Positions 10,616 to 20,450 of a DNA stretch of 64,000 nt are shown here, piece by piece (within the stretch, counting starts at the first letter, position 1; each line of letters begins with the position of its first letter). This DNA comes from Choricystis sp. odSpoLacu1 (Eukaryota; Chlorophyta; Trebouxiophyceae), in contig OY253649.1 of assembly GCA_958009055.1 (NCBI GenBank), forward strand, positions 124,001 to 188,000, given 5' to 3'. A model generated the notes under the pieces. The model ran no database searches. It was not told the DNA's origin and saw only the letters and a list, made by a program, of their open reading frames with translations. Both the position numbers and the translations under genes were made by a program.

Positions 10616-13600
10616 TCACCCGCGCTCACACCCGCGCCACCCGCCCGTTCCGCACCCCCCCCTCCGCGCGCGCGCGCACGCGGAGCACCGTGGTTGCGCA
10701 AGCGGCGGCGGAGGCGCGGCGGCCGCTTGAACCAGAGATACCGACATAGACGTTGGTTTTCTGGGCGGTGGCGGCTGCGGAGGAGAGAGGGATAGCAGCC
10801 CTCCGCTGTCGTCGTCGTCGTCGTCGCCGCCTGACGCCGCCACACCACCCCTCGCCCGCTTGGGCGGGGGCGGCTGCATGGCAATGGCAGGCTCTTCGAC
10901 TGCTTCCTCCTCCTCCTCGTCATCATCCAGAAACAGGGGCGGCGGCGGTGGCGGCCGCCGCGGCGCCACCACTCTCGGCGCCGCACCCCCTCCCCGCCTC
11001 TCCACCGCCCTCGCCGTCGCCTGCGCCGCCGTCACGCCGGCATGGCACGCGGTGCACAGGGTGCGCAGGTTGAAGACTCCGCAGGCGCCGCCCCCCCGGT
11101 GCACGGGTTGAACGTGGTCCGCCTGCCACGCGGCGCCACTTGTGGCGGAGGCGACAAGGCGGGCAGCCGATTTCGCTGAAAACGCGGGCGCCCGCGCTGC
11201 CACGATGGCGGACCGACGTTGTCGCCACCCTGCACTCCCTTTTTCGACGGCTCGCAGCGCCGCCACCAGCGCGCGCGCGTCGAGGCCACATACGCAGCAC
11301 ACGCCTCGTTCTGCGGCGGCCACCGCTCGGCGGGCGGCAGCGGCGGACGTGCGGTGCGCGTGGGCGGCGTCGCAGGCGCCACTGCAGAAGATGGAGGCGC
11401 GGGAGGAGAGGGTGGCGCCCTCGCGCAGGAGGGGCGGCGCGCGCGCGGGAAGGGCGCCGCACGCGAGGCACGACACAACGCCATCCGCCCCCACGTGAGC
11501 GGCATACAAATGCACGCCCGCGCCCCGGGGTGCGGACACGGACACGGTGCGCAGGGCGGAGCCGGGGGGGGGGGGGCGCGGCGTCGGGCAGCGGCGCGCG
11601 CGGCGTGTCGTGGCGGGTGGTGCCGCGGCCAGTGCCGCCACCCCCCCCCCCACTCACATTCAGGGGCGCCCTCAGCACGACGCCCGCAAACTGGGCACGC
11701 ACTACACCGCGCGCCTCCGTCAGGTCGGCGGCGACGTCGGCGGCGGAGGCGGCCCAGGCGTCTGTGAGCGTCCGCGGCGCGCCGCACCCGCCGGGGGCGG
11801 CCGCAGCGTCCGCGAGTGCAGCCGCTGCCGCCTCCACACCGGCTGCGAGGGACGCCAGCGGAGCAGACAAACCCACCAACGCGTCGCCCGCGGCAGTCGC
11901 GTGGGCGTGCAGGCGGCCGGTGTGTGGGGAGAGCTCCCACCACGGGGCGTGGCGGGGGACGGCAGAGGCGCGCGCGGCGGTGGGTGCCACGCCGGCCGGC
12001 CCGTCCACACACGCCGCGCCTGCCGCCCCTCCACCCTCATCCTCGCTGGCGGACGAGTCGGGAGGGGGGGGCGGCGGGTGGAGCGCCGCCGCGGCAGCCT
12101 CGGCCAGTGCCTGCGTGCACGCCTGCGTGTGCGCGCCCTCCCCCCCGCCCCGCACCCGGTCCACCGCCAGCCCGCCCTCCCCCCCACTCTCGCCATCCGC
12201 CAGGGTGGCTAGGCGGGCGAGACCCGCGTCCAGGGCCCGCCACCGGCGCTCATCGCGGGTGGAGCGGGCGATGAGAAAGTAGACGTTGACGCGCGACGTC
12301 GCGCCGCGCCGGTGGGCTCGATCCTCGGCTTGGACGACCAACGCGGGTTCATCCGGCAGCTCAACAAACACGACTGAGCGAGCGGACGCAAAGTCCAGCC
12401 CCACGCCGGCTGCCGTGACGGAGAGGAGGGCGGCGGATACGCGGGGGTCGGACCGAAAACGGGAGACGGCCGCAGCCCGGTCGCTGGCAACCACCGAGCC
12501 ATCGATTCTCACATAGTCGGCCCCCGCCCGAGTGAGGGCAGCCGCCAAACCGTCCATGACGTCGCAATGGTGGGCAAAGACGAGGATTTTGGGGGGTGGG
12601 GCAGTGGTGGTTGACGCGCCACCCTCCGCCGCAACCCCACCACCACCACCATCCGACGACATCAGCGTGTTCAACCAGTCGATGACAGCGGGCAGCTTGG
12701 CCAGGGCGGTGCGGTGGGCGTCTGAGCGAGCGTCGATGCCGCCGCCGGTGGGGGAGGGGGGCGACAGCGAAGGGGGGGAGGGCGATGGTTCGGGCGAGGC
12801 GGGCGCCGCGTCGCCGCCATCACCGCGTGCCGCGGCCGCCAGCTGAGCCAACGACATGGATGGCGGGGCAGAGCGAGGCGGCGGTGGTGACGCCGACGCG
12901 TCACCGCCTGCCGGACGTTTCCCTCCCCCCCCACCTCTCGCCGCCGGCCACGCCGCCGCTGGCGGCCTGGGCAGCAGCACCACCTGCCTCCGCTTGGGCG
13001 GCAGCTGGGCTGCGACTGCCGCCTTGAGGCGGCGCACCATGAGCGCGCCGCGCAGCGCGGCCCGCAGCTCGACCGCGCGCGTCAACCCGCCCACATCCCA
13101 CACCCCTGCATCTGGGCCGCGGGGGCCCCACCCAGGCACCAACCTGCGCCCACAGTAGCGGTCTGCGAAGGCGTCCCTCGTGGGGGGCAGGAGGCGGGGG
13201 GCGAGGGCGGCAATCTGGCGGTAGGCGTCGAAAGGGCGGCCGAGACAGGGTGTGCCCGTCAAAAACACGGCCCTCGGCGCCCTCGCTGCGACCGTCACCG
13301 CTGCCTCAGTCCACCTTGCATCGGGTGCACGCGCTGTGGTGCGCAGGGCGTGGGATTCGTCGACGATCAGGACGCGCCACCCGCGCGCCGCAAAGCAGGC
13401 GCGCGCCCCGGCGCACACGGAGAGTGCGGCGCGTTCGATGGTGGCTCGGTTGGCATCTTGTGTGCACGCCGCACATGACAACCTCGCCAGCATCTCGTAC
13501 GACGTGATGACGAGGTCTGAGGCAGCCGGATCGCCGGGTGGCGGCGGCGCAGCGGCTGACGCGTCAACGACAGCGATCCGCCCAGGGCGCACCCCCCCCC

Positions 13601-14766
13601 CCTAACCACCGCTCCACCTCCTCCACCCACACCAGGCGCAGGGAGGCGGGGCAGATGACGAGGGCGGGCCACTCGGGGCGGTAGGCTGCCGCGATGGCCA
13701 GTGCTTGCAGCGTTTTGCCGACCCCCATTTCATCTGCTATCAGGGCGCGCCCCCCCCTGTGCAGGGCGAAACGCACGCCCTCCACTTGGAAGGGGAGCAG
13801 GGCGGAGCGGAGGGAGGGAGGGATGGTGGCAAAGGCGGCGTCCGCGTCGGGGGCAGGTGGCGGCGCGCCGCCCGCGCGCGCCAGGGCCAGCACGCCGGGG
13901 GGTGGGACGCAGGATGGAGCCAGGAGAGGGAGGCGGCCGAACCGGATGCGGGTGAGGGGGGTGATGACAGTGTCAGCGAGCTCCAGTGGGAACGCGACGG
14001 TGGAGGGAGGAGGGGTGGTGGAGGTGGCTTTGGCCGACGGATCCACTGCACCACCCCCCCCCCCCCTCCTCCACCACGGGCCGGGCTTCTGCCAGCACGC
14101 GCTCATGCACGCCCGCCGCGCGCAGCACGGCGGTGACCCCCCCACAGAAGGCGACACACTCCTCCGCGCCTGGGGCGGGACACATCACCAACTCTGGTCC
14201 CCCCCGCCACTGCGCGTCCAGGGAGGGGGCGGGCACGCGGGGTGGGGGAGCCTCCGTGAAGGCGCAGGCGGGAGCGCGCTCGCACCTCCAGAATTGGTGG
14301 ACGGAGGCCACGCCCCCGAGCGCGGGCGCGCGCCAGGACGCGGGCACGAGGCGCCCCCCGCACGCGGGCCCGCGCCCCCGCCCCCGACGAAATACGCCAG
14401 GGCAGTCTGTGACGGAGGGCGGGGGAGGGGGGAGGCGGGGGGCCAGGGCTTCGAAGCGCGCGGTGGCCGTGTCGAGGTCGGACCGCGTGGCGACGGGGGG
14501 AGGGGGGGCTGTGGCGTGGCCACGGCCAGCGGGCACAGCACCACCAGCCTCGGTGGAGCAGGGGGGCACCGCCAGGGCCGGCAGCAGGGTCGGGCACGCG
14601 GGCGGCGGGTTGGACGGGGCGAGGGGTGGGCTGTGTGCGAGGCGGCAGGTCGTGCGTTTCGCGCCGAGAAAAACAAACGCTCGCACGCTTCCCCCCGCCC
14701 TCCCTCTCCTCTGTCCAACACTCACCGTCCGCTCGCCCGAGCTGGATAAAGCTCGTCGGCCACCAT
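10616..14766 (-). CDS. SNF2-family annealing helicase with HNH domain, ZRANB3-like (three apparent frameshifts)
   Basis: Exon 1 is 14766-14726 (MVADELYPARASG) and exon 2 starts at 14630; the phase matches. SNF2 motifs follow in order: LLPFQVEGVRFAL and IADEMGVGKTLQ (motif I), VICPASLR (Ia), VDESHALR (II, DESH), LTGTPCLGRP (III), KILVFAHHCDV (IV), VTAAGVGLDFASA (V) and VQAEDRAHRRGA (VI). The C-terminus has an HNH nuclease motif (WQADHVQPVHRGGGACG, NLRTLCTACH). SNF2 plus C-terminal HNH is the ZRANB3 arrangement: an annealing helicase/structure-specific endonuclease for stalled forks. A Cys-rich segment precedes the helicase (VHQFWRCERAPACAF), of unclear fold. The frame breaks at C runs 14054-14066, 13592-13602 and 11641-11651, each restored by one indel. 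No PCNA-binding motif was identified with confidence. True C-terminal end is uncertain. Confidence 0.85.
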
Positions 14767-15120
14767 GTGTGGTGTGAGAGCGAGTGCCACCGAGCGCTCA
14801 CGCGGCGCACGGTGTGCGCATGCGAGAAACCAATGTATTGCCTCTTGGCACATTGGCACGCGACGCCGGGGCGTGTCGGTGCTCCCCCAAGCAGCGTGTG
14901 TGAGCCTCACTGTGTGCACACGCTGCGTGTGTGTGCACACGAGGGACGCGCTGCGTCCAAGCCGGCCACACACACCCCAGAAAAAAACTGGGCGTCCCTC
15001 TCGTTTTCTGTTTCGGTCACTGCCCCCCCCCCCCCGCTGCTGCCCAACACCCCCCCCGCCCCTCCGCCCCACGACACACACCAAGCTGCGATCAAAAACT
15101 ACATGCACCTGCTGTCCACG
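14767..15120 (-). other. Intergenic: upstream of ZRANB3-like gene, 3' flank of MFS gene
   Basis: No coding signal. It holds GTGTGC/ACACAC stretches around 14900-14945 and a C run near 15025-15035. Confidence 0.5.
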
Positions 15121-16860
15121 TCAACACCGCCCGCTGCGCCGGGGCTGCAGCTCAAACGAGCCCAGCCCTCGACCCCTGCCGCGCCCCCGCCCGCCACCAC
15201 CACCTCGGTCGCTGCTGCCGTCCACGCTCCCCTCCCCCACCGCCGCCAGGTCGGGAAAGGACGCCGAGTGCGGCCACGCCCGCCGCGCGTCGCGCGGGTA
15301 GATGCGGTACAGCCAGAAGTAGGCGAGAAAGCAGGCGGCCCAGGGGACGGTGCAGCAGAGGAGGAGGGCAGAGGCCAGCGCGCGCGCGCGGGCAGCGTTC
15401 CCCCCCTCCCCCCCTGCCCCCGTCGGCGCGTCCGCCAGGGACCCCGTGAACCCAAACACGCGCTCCGCGATGATGCCGACGAGCGGGGTGGCTGTGGCGG
15501 CGACCGCGCCCTCGAAGGATCGGTCAAACGCGTAGATGGTGCCGCGCAGCCTGGAGGGCACGACGTCGGCAAACACTGCTGAATTGTTGGCGCCGCACCA
15601 CGAGATCAAGGCGCCCGTCACCACCAGCAGGGCGGCGTGCGCGGTGACGCAGGCGGGGGAGGCAGGGGAGGCGGCGCAGGCGGGGGAGGTGGGGAGGCCT
15701 TTGAGGAGGGCGAACGTGAGGGGTATGCCTGCCGCGACCGACGCTTGCGCGACCGCGACGCGGCCCGCGTGCGGGGCGGCGCGGGCAGCGGCGTCCCCCA
15801 GGGCGCCACCCAGCAGGCCGCCCACGGCGCAGGCGCCGGTGAAGAGGGCGGTGAGGGCGCCGGCTGCAACGTCGGGGACTCCCAGGAGTTGAAGATAGAG
15901 AGTGGCAAACAGCAGTGCCGTCCACGGCATGCTGCCGACGACGCCTTGAACCACGACGACGCGGAAGGTGGGGATGGACAGCACTTCGCGCGCGTCGGAG
16001 GCGGCGGCCGCGATGGCGGCGGCGGCGCGGTGGCGCCAGGGGGTGGGTGAGTGGGTGGTGGCAGCCTTGGCGGCGGTTGCTGCCAGCAGGGGGTCGCCGT
16101 CGCCGTCGCCGTCGCCGTCGACAGGGGCGGCCACAGCGACAGGGGCAGCAACCACCACGCCCCCCACCGCCGCGGCGCGCGGGTCGACCGCGAAGAGCGC
16201 GACGGCTGCCGCGACCGCCGCCGACACGCCAGCCACCGCGCCAAACGCGACACGCCACCCCTCGATGCCGTGTACGGATGCGCGTGCCGCTGCGGTGGCG
16301 CCAAAGGCGGCCGCCATGCCGCCCAGGCCGGCGGCGAGGCCGACTGCACCGAAGGCCGCGCCCCTGGTCGAGGGGGGGACGGCGTCCGCGGCCACAGCTT
16401 GGACCGCAGGAATCACCAGCGCGAGCCCCACTCCATTGAACGCTGCTGCACAGGCGGCCCCACGCACCGACGTGGAGGCGGCCACGGCCAGCGTGCACGC
16501 CGACCACAGCGCGCACCCCCGCCGCGATGACGCGCGCGCGGTCGCACCCGTCGGACAGCGCCCCCGCCAGGGGGGACGCGAGCGCTTGGGCCAGGGCGCG
16601 CACAAAGGTGATGATCCCCAGCTCACTCGGCGTGGCGCGCAGGGTGGTGCCCATGGCCAGGTAGACGGCGGGGAGGACCTGGGGTGGGTGGGTGAAGGCC
16701 GGGAGGCGTGTTTGACTCGCGTTGGGGAGGGGCGGTCTCTCTCTCTCTCTGGCTCGTGCCTCACACACCCACACACCAACCCACTCACCAGTTCATCACA
16801 CTTCTCCATGATGGCGGCCGCCGCGCACAGGAAGACGGTGAGCCGCGCGGGCGTCGCCAT
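15121..16860 (-). CDS. Major facilitator superfamily transporter (one apparent frameshift)
   Basis: Exon 1 is 16860-16789 (24 codons) and exon 2 starts at 16678. Joined, they read KCDELVLPAVYLAMG, a first membrane segment running over the intron. The MFS loop 2-3 motif is recognisable as LAGALSDGCDRARVI, followed by multiple Ala/Val/Leu-rich membrane helices. A central hydrophilic loop contains a short DGDGDGDGD repeat. The region WCGANNSAVFADVVPSRLRG with AFDRSFEGAVAA matches, from memory, the plant MFS group that includes AT4G36790 and AT5G10190. The substrate is unknown. Frame changes at a five-base C run on plus (16516-16520), where RVIAAG should continue as CALWSACTLAVAAS. The C-terminus is Gly/Arg-rich. 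The long frame upstream of 16860 is not coding. Confidence 0.8.
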   Translation of the reverse strand: MATPARLTVFLCAAAAIMEKCDELVSGLVCGCVRHEPERERDRPSPTRVKHASRPSPTHPRSSPPSTWPWAPPCAPRRVSWGSSPLCAPWPKRSRPPWRGRCPTGATARASSRRGCALWSACTLAVAASTSVRGAACAAAFNGVGLALVIPAVQAVAADAVPPSTRGAAFGAVGLAAGLGGMAAAFGATAAARASVHGIEGWRVAFGAVAGVSAAVAAAVALFAVDPRAAAVGGVVVAAPVAVAAPVDGDGDGDGDPLLAATAAKAATTHSPTPWRHRAAAAIAAAASDAREVLSIPTFRVVVVQGVVGSMPWTALLFATLYLQLLGVPDVAAGALTALFTGACAVGGLLGGALGDAAARAAPHAGRVAVAQASVAAGIPLTFALLKGLPTSPACAASPASPACVTAHAALLVVTGALISWCGANNSAVFADVVPSRLRGTIYAFDRSFEGAVAATATPLVGIIAERVFGFTGSLADAPTGAGGEGGNAARARALASALLLCCTVPWAACFLAYFWLYRIYPRDARRAWPHSASFPDLAAVGEGSVDGSSDRGGGGGRGRGRGRGLGSFELQPRRSGRC

Positions 16861-17777
16861 GGGGGTGTCTTTTTGATGGGAGAGCACGCGGTCGGTGGTT
16901 GGCCACCCTCCCGCCCGGTGCCGGCCGGTGGTGGGTGAGTGAGGGGTGTCCTGCTCTCGTGTGACGGGGAGGGTGGGCGGACGGGGAGGACCCGAGCCGC
17001 CAGGGCGTGGCCACCCCCGCGCACAAAGGACGAGCGAGGAGTGGTGCTCTTCCGACGTCGGGGGAGACAAGAGAGACCGCTGACCACCCTCCCCACACCG
17101 TCTGCAATAAAAGAAAGGCATGCCCACAAAGCGCCAAACAAACTCACAAACAGGCAGCGCGCAAAAGGAGGAAAAAAAACGTGGAGGGAAAACACCGCAA
17201 AAAAGAAAAACACTCGCCGAAAAGATGAAAAAACAAACGCAGAAAAAAAAGGGGGGGTCGGGGGCGCGCAGCGCTGGCGCACTGGGGCCCTGTCGCCTTA
17301 AAAATGGGGAGTCCTCGAAAAAGCCGGGGTAAAAAAGTAGAGTGTGTGTGGAAAAAAAGGAAAAAACGCGGCACGGCGCAGACTGCAGCAAGGGGGGGGG
17401 GGGGGGGGGGACGCGGGAGCAGGCGGACACCAAACATAAGGTGCGCAAAGGCGGGGAGGGTTGAGTTATGAACAAAAAGGAAAAAAAAAAACACGCCGCA
17501 ACAAAACGAAAATAGGAACATGGGGGGAAGGAAACAAAAGAAAACAGAAAAAAAAGAGGGGCAAGCAGGTGGCGCCCGCAGCAGCGGCGCCAACCGCTGG
17601 CAAATTGACAAAAAGCAAAAGTGTGGAAAAAACGTAAAAAAAAGGGGAGTCGAGAGGGGGAAAGGAAACACGGGGGTGGCCTGTGTGTTGTTGACCAGAG
17701 AGTCGCCGCGTTTTCCCACCCCCCTCGATTGTCTTGCAGCTGTGTCCGGCACGTGTGCCCTGCCGTTGTCCCCACAT
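16861..17777 (-). other. Intergenic: MFS upstream region, purine-rich with a 19-base G run
   Basis: Over 900 bases without a recognised gene. From about 17100 to 17690 the plus strand is strongly A/G-rich (many A runs) and contains a G run at about 17392-17410. The strand asymmetry makes long spurious frames on the minus strand (Phe/Ser/Cys-rich), which I reject as genes. Confidence 0.6.
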
Positions 17778-20069
17778 TCACGCGATGTGGGTGCCCAGCG
17801 GCAGCGTGGGCGCCGTCGCCCGCAGGTAGGCGGCGTTGAGGGCGTCCACATCGACGGGGCCGAGCGGGTCGGAGGGCGGGGCAGCAGACGTGCCACCCAC
17901 CCCAACAGACCCCGCGTGCGTGGCGGTGGCCACGGCGACGCCGCCGCCGCCCGCCGCGGCGCCATTGCCAACAAAGGCGCCCGCCAGGGCGGGGGGGGCG
18001 AAGCCGGCGGCGGAGGCGGGGGTGGGGGGGCCCCAGAGGCCGAGGGTGGGGGCGGGGGCGGCGCCGCCGTTGCTGTAGCCACCACCCGCTTCAAAGGGCG
18101 CGGGGCCGGCACCATAGCCGCCGTACGCGCCGATGCCGGCGCCGCCCCCCGCGCGGGGGCCGCAGGGGCCCCGCCCCCAGGAGACGCGGACGGGGGCCGA
18201 CCCGACGCGCGCGCCCTGCATCGTGGCGACCGCGGCCTCCGCTGCCGCGCGGTCTGCAAACTGCACAAAGCCGCACCCTTTGCCCGGGGGCGTCTTGGTG
18301 TGCTCGATCGCGCCCAGGTGGCCGAAAGCGGCGCGCAACTCGGCGTCCCCCGCGTCGGCCAGGTTGCCGACAAAGACGGTGGTGAGCGTCGGGTCGGGGG
18401 GCGGGGGGGCCAAGCCTCCGTTCATGCCGCCGCCGCCCATGCCGCCCGCGGGGAGGGGCATGGGGGTGCCGCCCGGGCCGGCGGAGCCGGCGCGGGGGGG
18501 CATGCCGAGGGCGGTGGGGTCCTGTGGAGGGCGAGTGTGGGTGAGCAACAAAGCCGGGCGTCGTTTGTGGTCCTCTCCCTCCCTCCCTCCCCTCCACCAC
18601 GACTCACCGACCCCTTCTTCGCCGTCGCCACTGAAACCCGAATGGCCCTGTCGCTCAACAGGTGCCCCTGCATGCGCACCAGGGCGGCGTCCCTCTCGCC
18701 GCCGTCGCCAAACCGGACAAACCCGTAGCCGCGCGAGCGCGCGGTCGCGGGGTCGGCAATCACTTTGGCGCTGCGAACGCTGGGAAAAAACTGGCGGAAC
18801 GTTTCCTGCAGCACCAGGTCGGTGACGTCGGGGGCGAGGTCGCCCACGAAGATGGAGTGGTCGGCTGTGGGAAGGTGGTGGTGGGTGGGTTGGAGGAAGG
18901 GGAAAACTGAGGAGCGTCGGCCGACGCCGAGGGCGAGAAGCGAGAGGTGCTCTCTGCTGCCGCCAGCCCCCGCTCTCCCGTCCTCCACCCCCAATCTCCC
19001 GCTCGCCACGCGGTTCGTGGGGAACAGGTCCCCGATCGGGGACGCGGTCGCGGTCAGAGGCCGCCAAGCAGCAGACCCGGGCGCCCGAAAAGCAGGGAGC
19101 CGACGCGCGGCCGACAGGTCTTTTGAGGCGAAACGCAAAAAAAAAAAACGCACGACGCAGCCTCCCCCCACCGCTCTGCCTGCGCCGCGCGCCAGCATTC
19201 GAGGTCCACCCAGGGCCACGTCACTGCGTCGCCTCGTTGCCCAGTCACGCGCGGCCACGATCGGGGGCGGGGCAGGTGCCCGCGCCCGCGGAAAGGCAGC
19301 GCGCGACCGTGGGCAAAAAAAACAAAACGAACAAAAAAACCGTCGGCTTTGGCGGGGGCGTGGCGCGCGCCTCGCGTCCCAGCCACCGCCTCCAGCCCAC
19401 GCATCGAGGGGATACATGCGCCAGCTTCAGCTTGCGGGTGCGAGCGGGGGCGGGAGGCCCTCGCCACGCGCCAGGGCGGGCGCCAAACAGCAGCGAGGTT
19501 TCCGGGAGCAGCGACGCCCGCGAAAAAAGAAACGGGCGTTGGCGCGCGTGGTGGGCACGTTCCCCGCGCCCGTTCTCGTCCAGCACCCCGCTCCAGGATG
19601 CAGCAGGATGATGCCTCGCCCGTGGGGGGTGAGCGAGGAGGAGGCGGGCGGCGGCATGGCCAGGGCGCCACCCCAAACACGCACCCCCGCCCGCCCAATC
19701 ACGCACTTTCCGCGCCGCGTGCGACCGCACACCCTCTCCTCTCTCCTCCCTTCCTCCCTCCTCACCTTCTGGCGTGGTCCGACCCACACCGTGCGCCGCC
19801 CAGTTGAGGCGGAACAGGCACTCGGTGAAGGGAATCGGTTGCCCGTTGTAGCGGGCCAGCACGTCGGCCGCCGCTTCGTGCGTCGTGAACTCGAGGAAGG
19901 CATACCCTTCCGGCAACCCCGACACACGGTTGCGGATGAGCTTGACCGAGGCGACGCCTTCGGAGGCGAAGAGGCCGGCCAGGTAGGCTTCATCCGCAAA
20001 CGCGGGCAGGTCGCCGAGCCACAGGGTGCGGCAGCCGGTGGCGGCGGCGGTGGCGGAGTGGACGTCCAT
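17778..20069 (-). CDS. RNA-binding protein with three RRMs, RBP45/RBP47-like
   Basis: Exons 20069-19766, 18864-18608 and 18521-17778 join in phase, roughly one RRM per exon. RRM1 starts RTLWLGDLPAFADEAYL with EGYAFLEF; RRM2 starts HSIFVGDLAPDVTDLVL with SRGYGFVRF; RRM3 starts TTVFVGNLADAGDAELR with GKGCGFVQF. Each therefore has RNP2 and RNP1. Three RRMs with these signatures (LWLGDL, IFVGDLAPDV, TVFVGNLD-like, GCGFVQF) are characteristic of plant RBP45/47 and related UBP1/TIA-type oligouridylate-binding proteins acting on mRNA in nucleus and stress granules. The C-terminus is Gly/Ala/Pro-rich and ends LPLGTHIA. Intron 1 (19765-18865) is about 900 bases, far longer than its neighbours, with A-rich segments; it may hold regulatory sequence. 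Confidence 0.9.
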
Positions 20070-20450
20070 GGAAAAGTGAGGTGAGGGAGGCGTGGGATTT
20101 CCAGGGATCCGTCAGAGAGGCGGAAAGGGGGGGGGGGGGGGGGGGAGTGGGGTGGGGAAGCGCTTCCCGCGTCGCGGTGTTTCGTCGTTTCTCCTCGAGA
20201 GTTGTGGCGAGAGGCGAGTTTTTTCGGTGCACTGCGTTTTCCCTTCTTTTGCAGAGGCGCGCCCACCGCGCGCCCTCCCTCCCCACACCCAGCTCGGGTG
20301 CCCAGCGATCAGCCACACCACCCCCGCGTGTGTGCAGGCACTGCACGTGGCGCGGGGCTCTCTTCTGCTGCCCTACTCCGACGCCGCATCGGCCACCGCC
20401 TTCTCTGCTTCCCCCTCTCCGTGCGCCGTCCCTCCCCTCCCTCTCGCGCT
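20070..20450. other. Divergent intergenic region (RBP47-like / RAD16-like)
   Basis: The two genes are transcribed away from each other from this 381-base stretch, so it must contain both promoters. It has a G run at about 20127-20145 close to the RBP start. No TATA-like element is obvious. Confidence 0.6.

Noticed and set aside
11640..11657. GTGAGT after the LN codon as an intron donor in the ZRANB3-like gene
   Set aside because: No AG acceptor occurs on the minus strand for more than 200 bases downstream; the C run 11641-11651 explains the frame change better.
17144..17781. Long minus-strand open frames rich in Phe, Ser and Cys upstream of the MFS gene
   Set aside because: They arise from an A/G-rich plus strand with long A and G runs; no domain, and the real MFS start with presequence and donor is at 16860.
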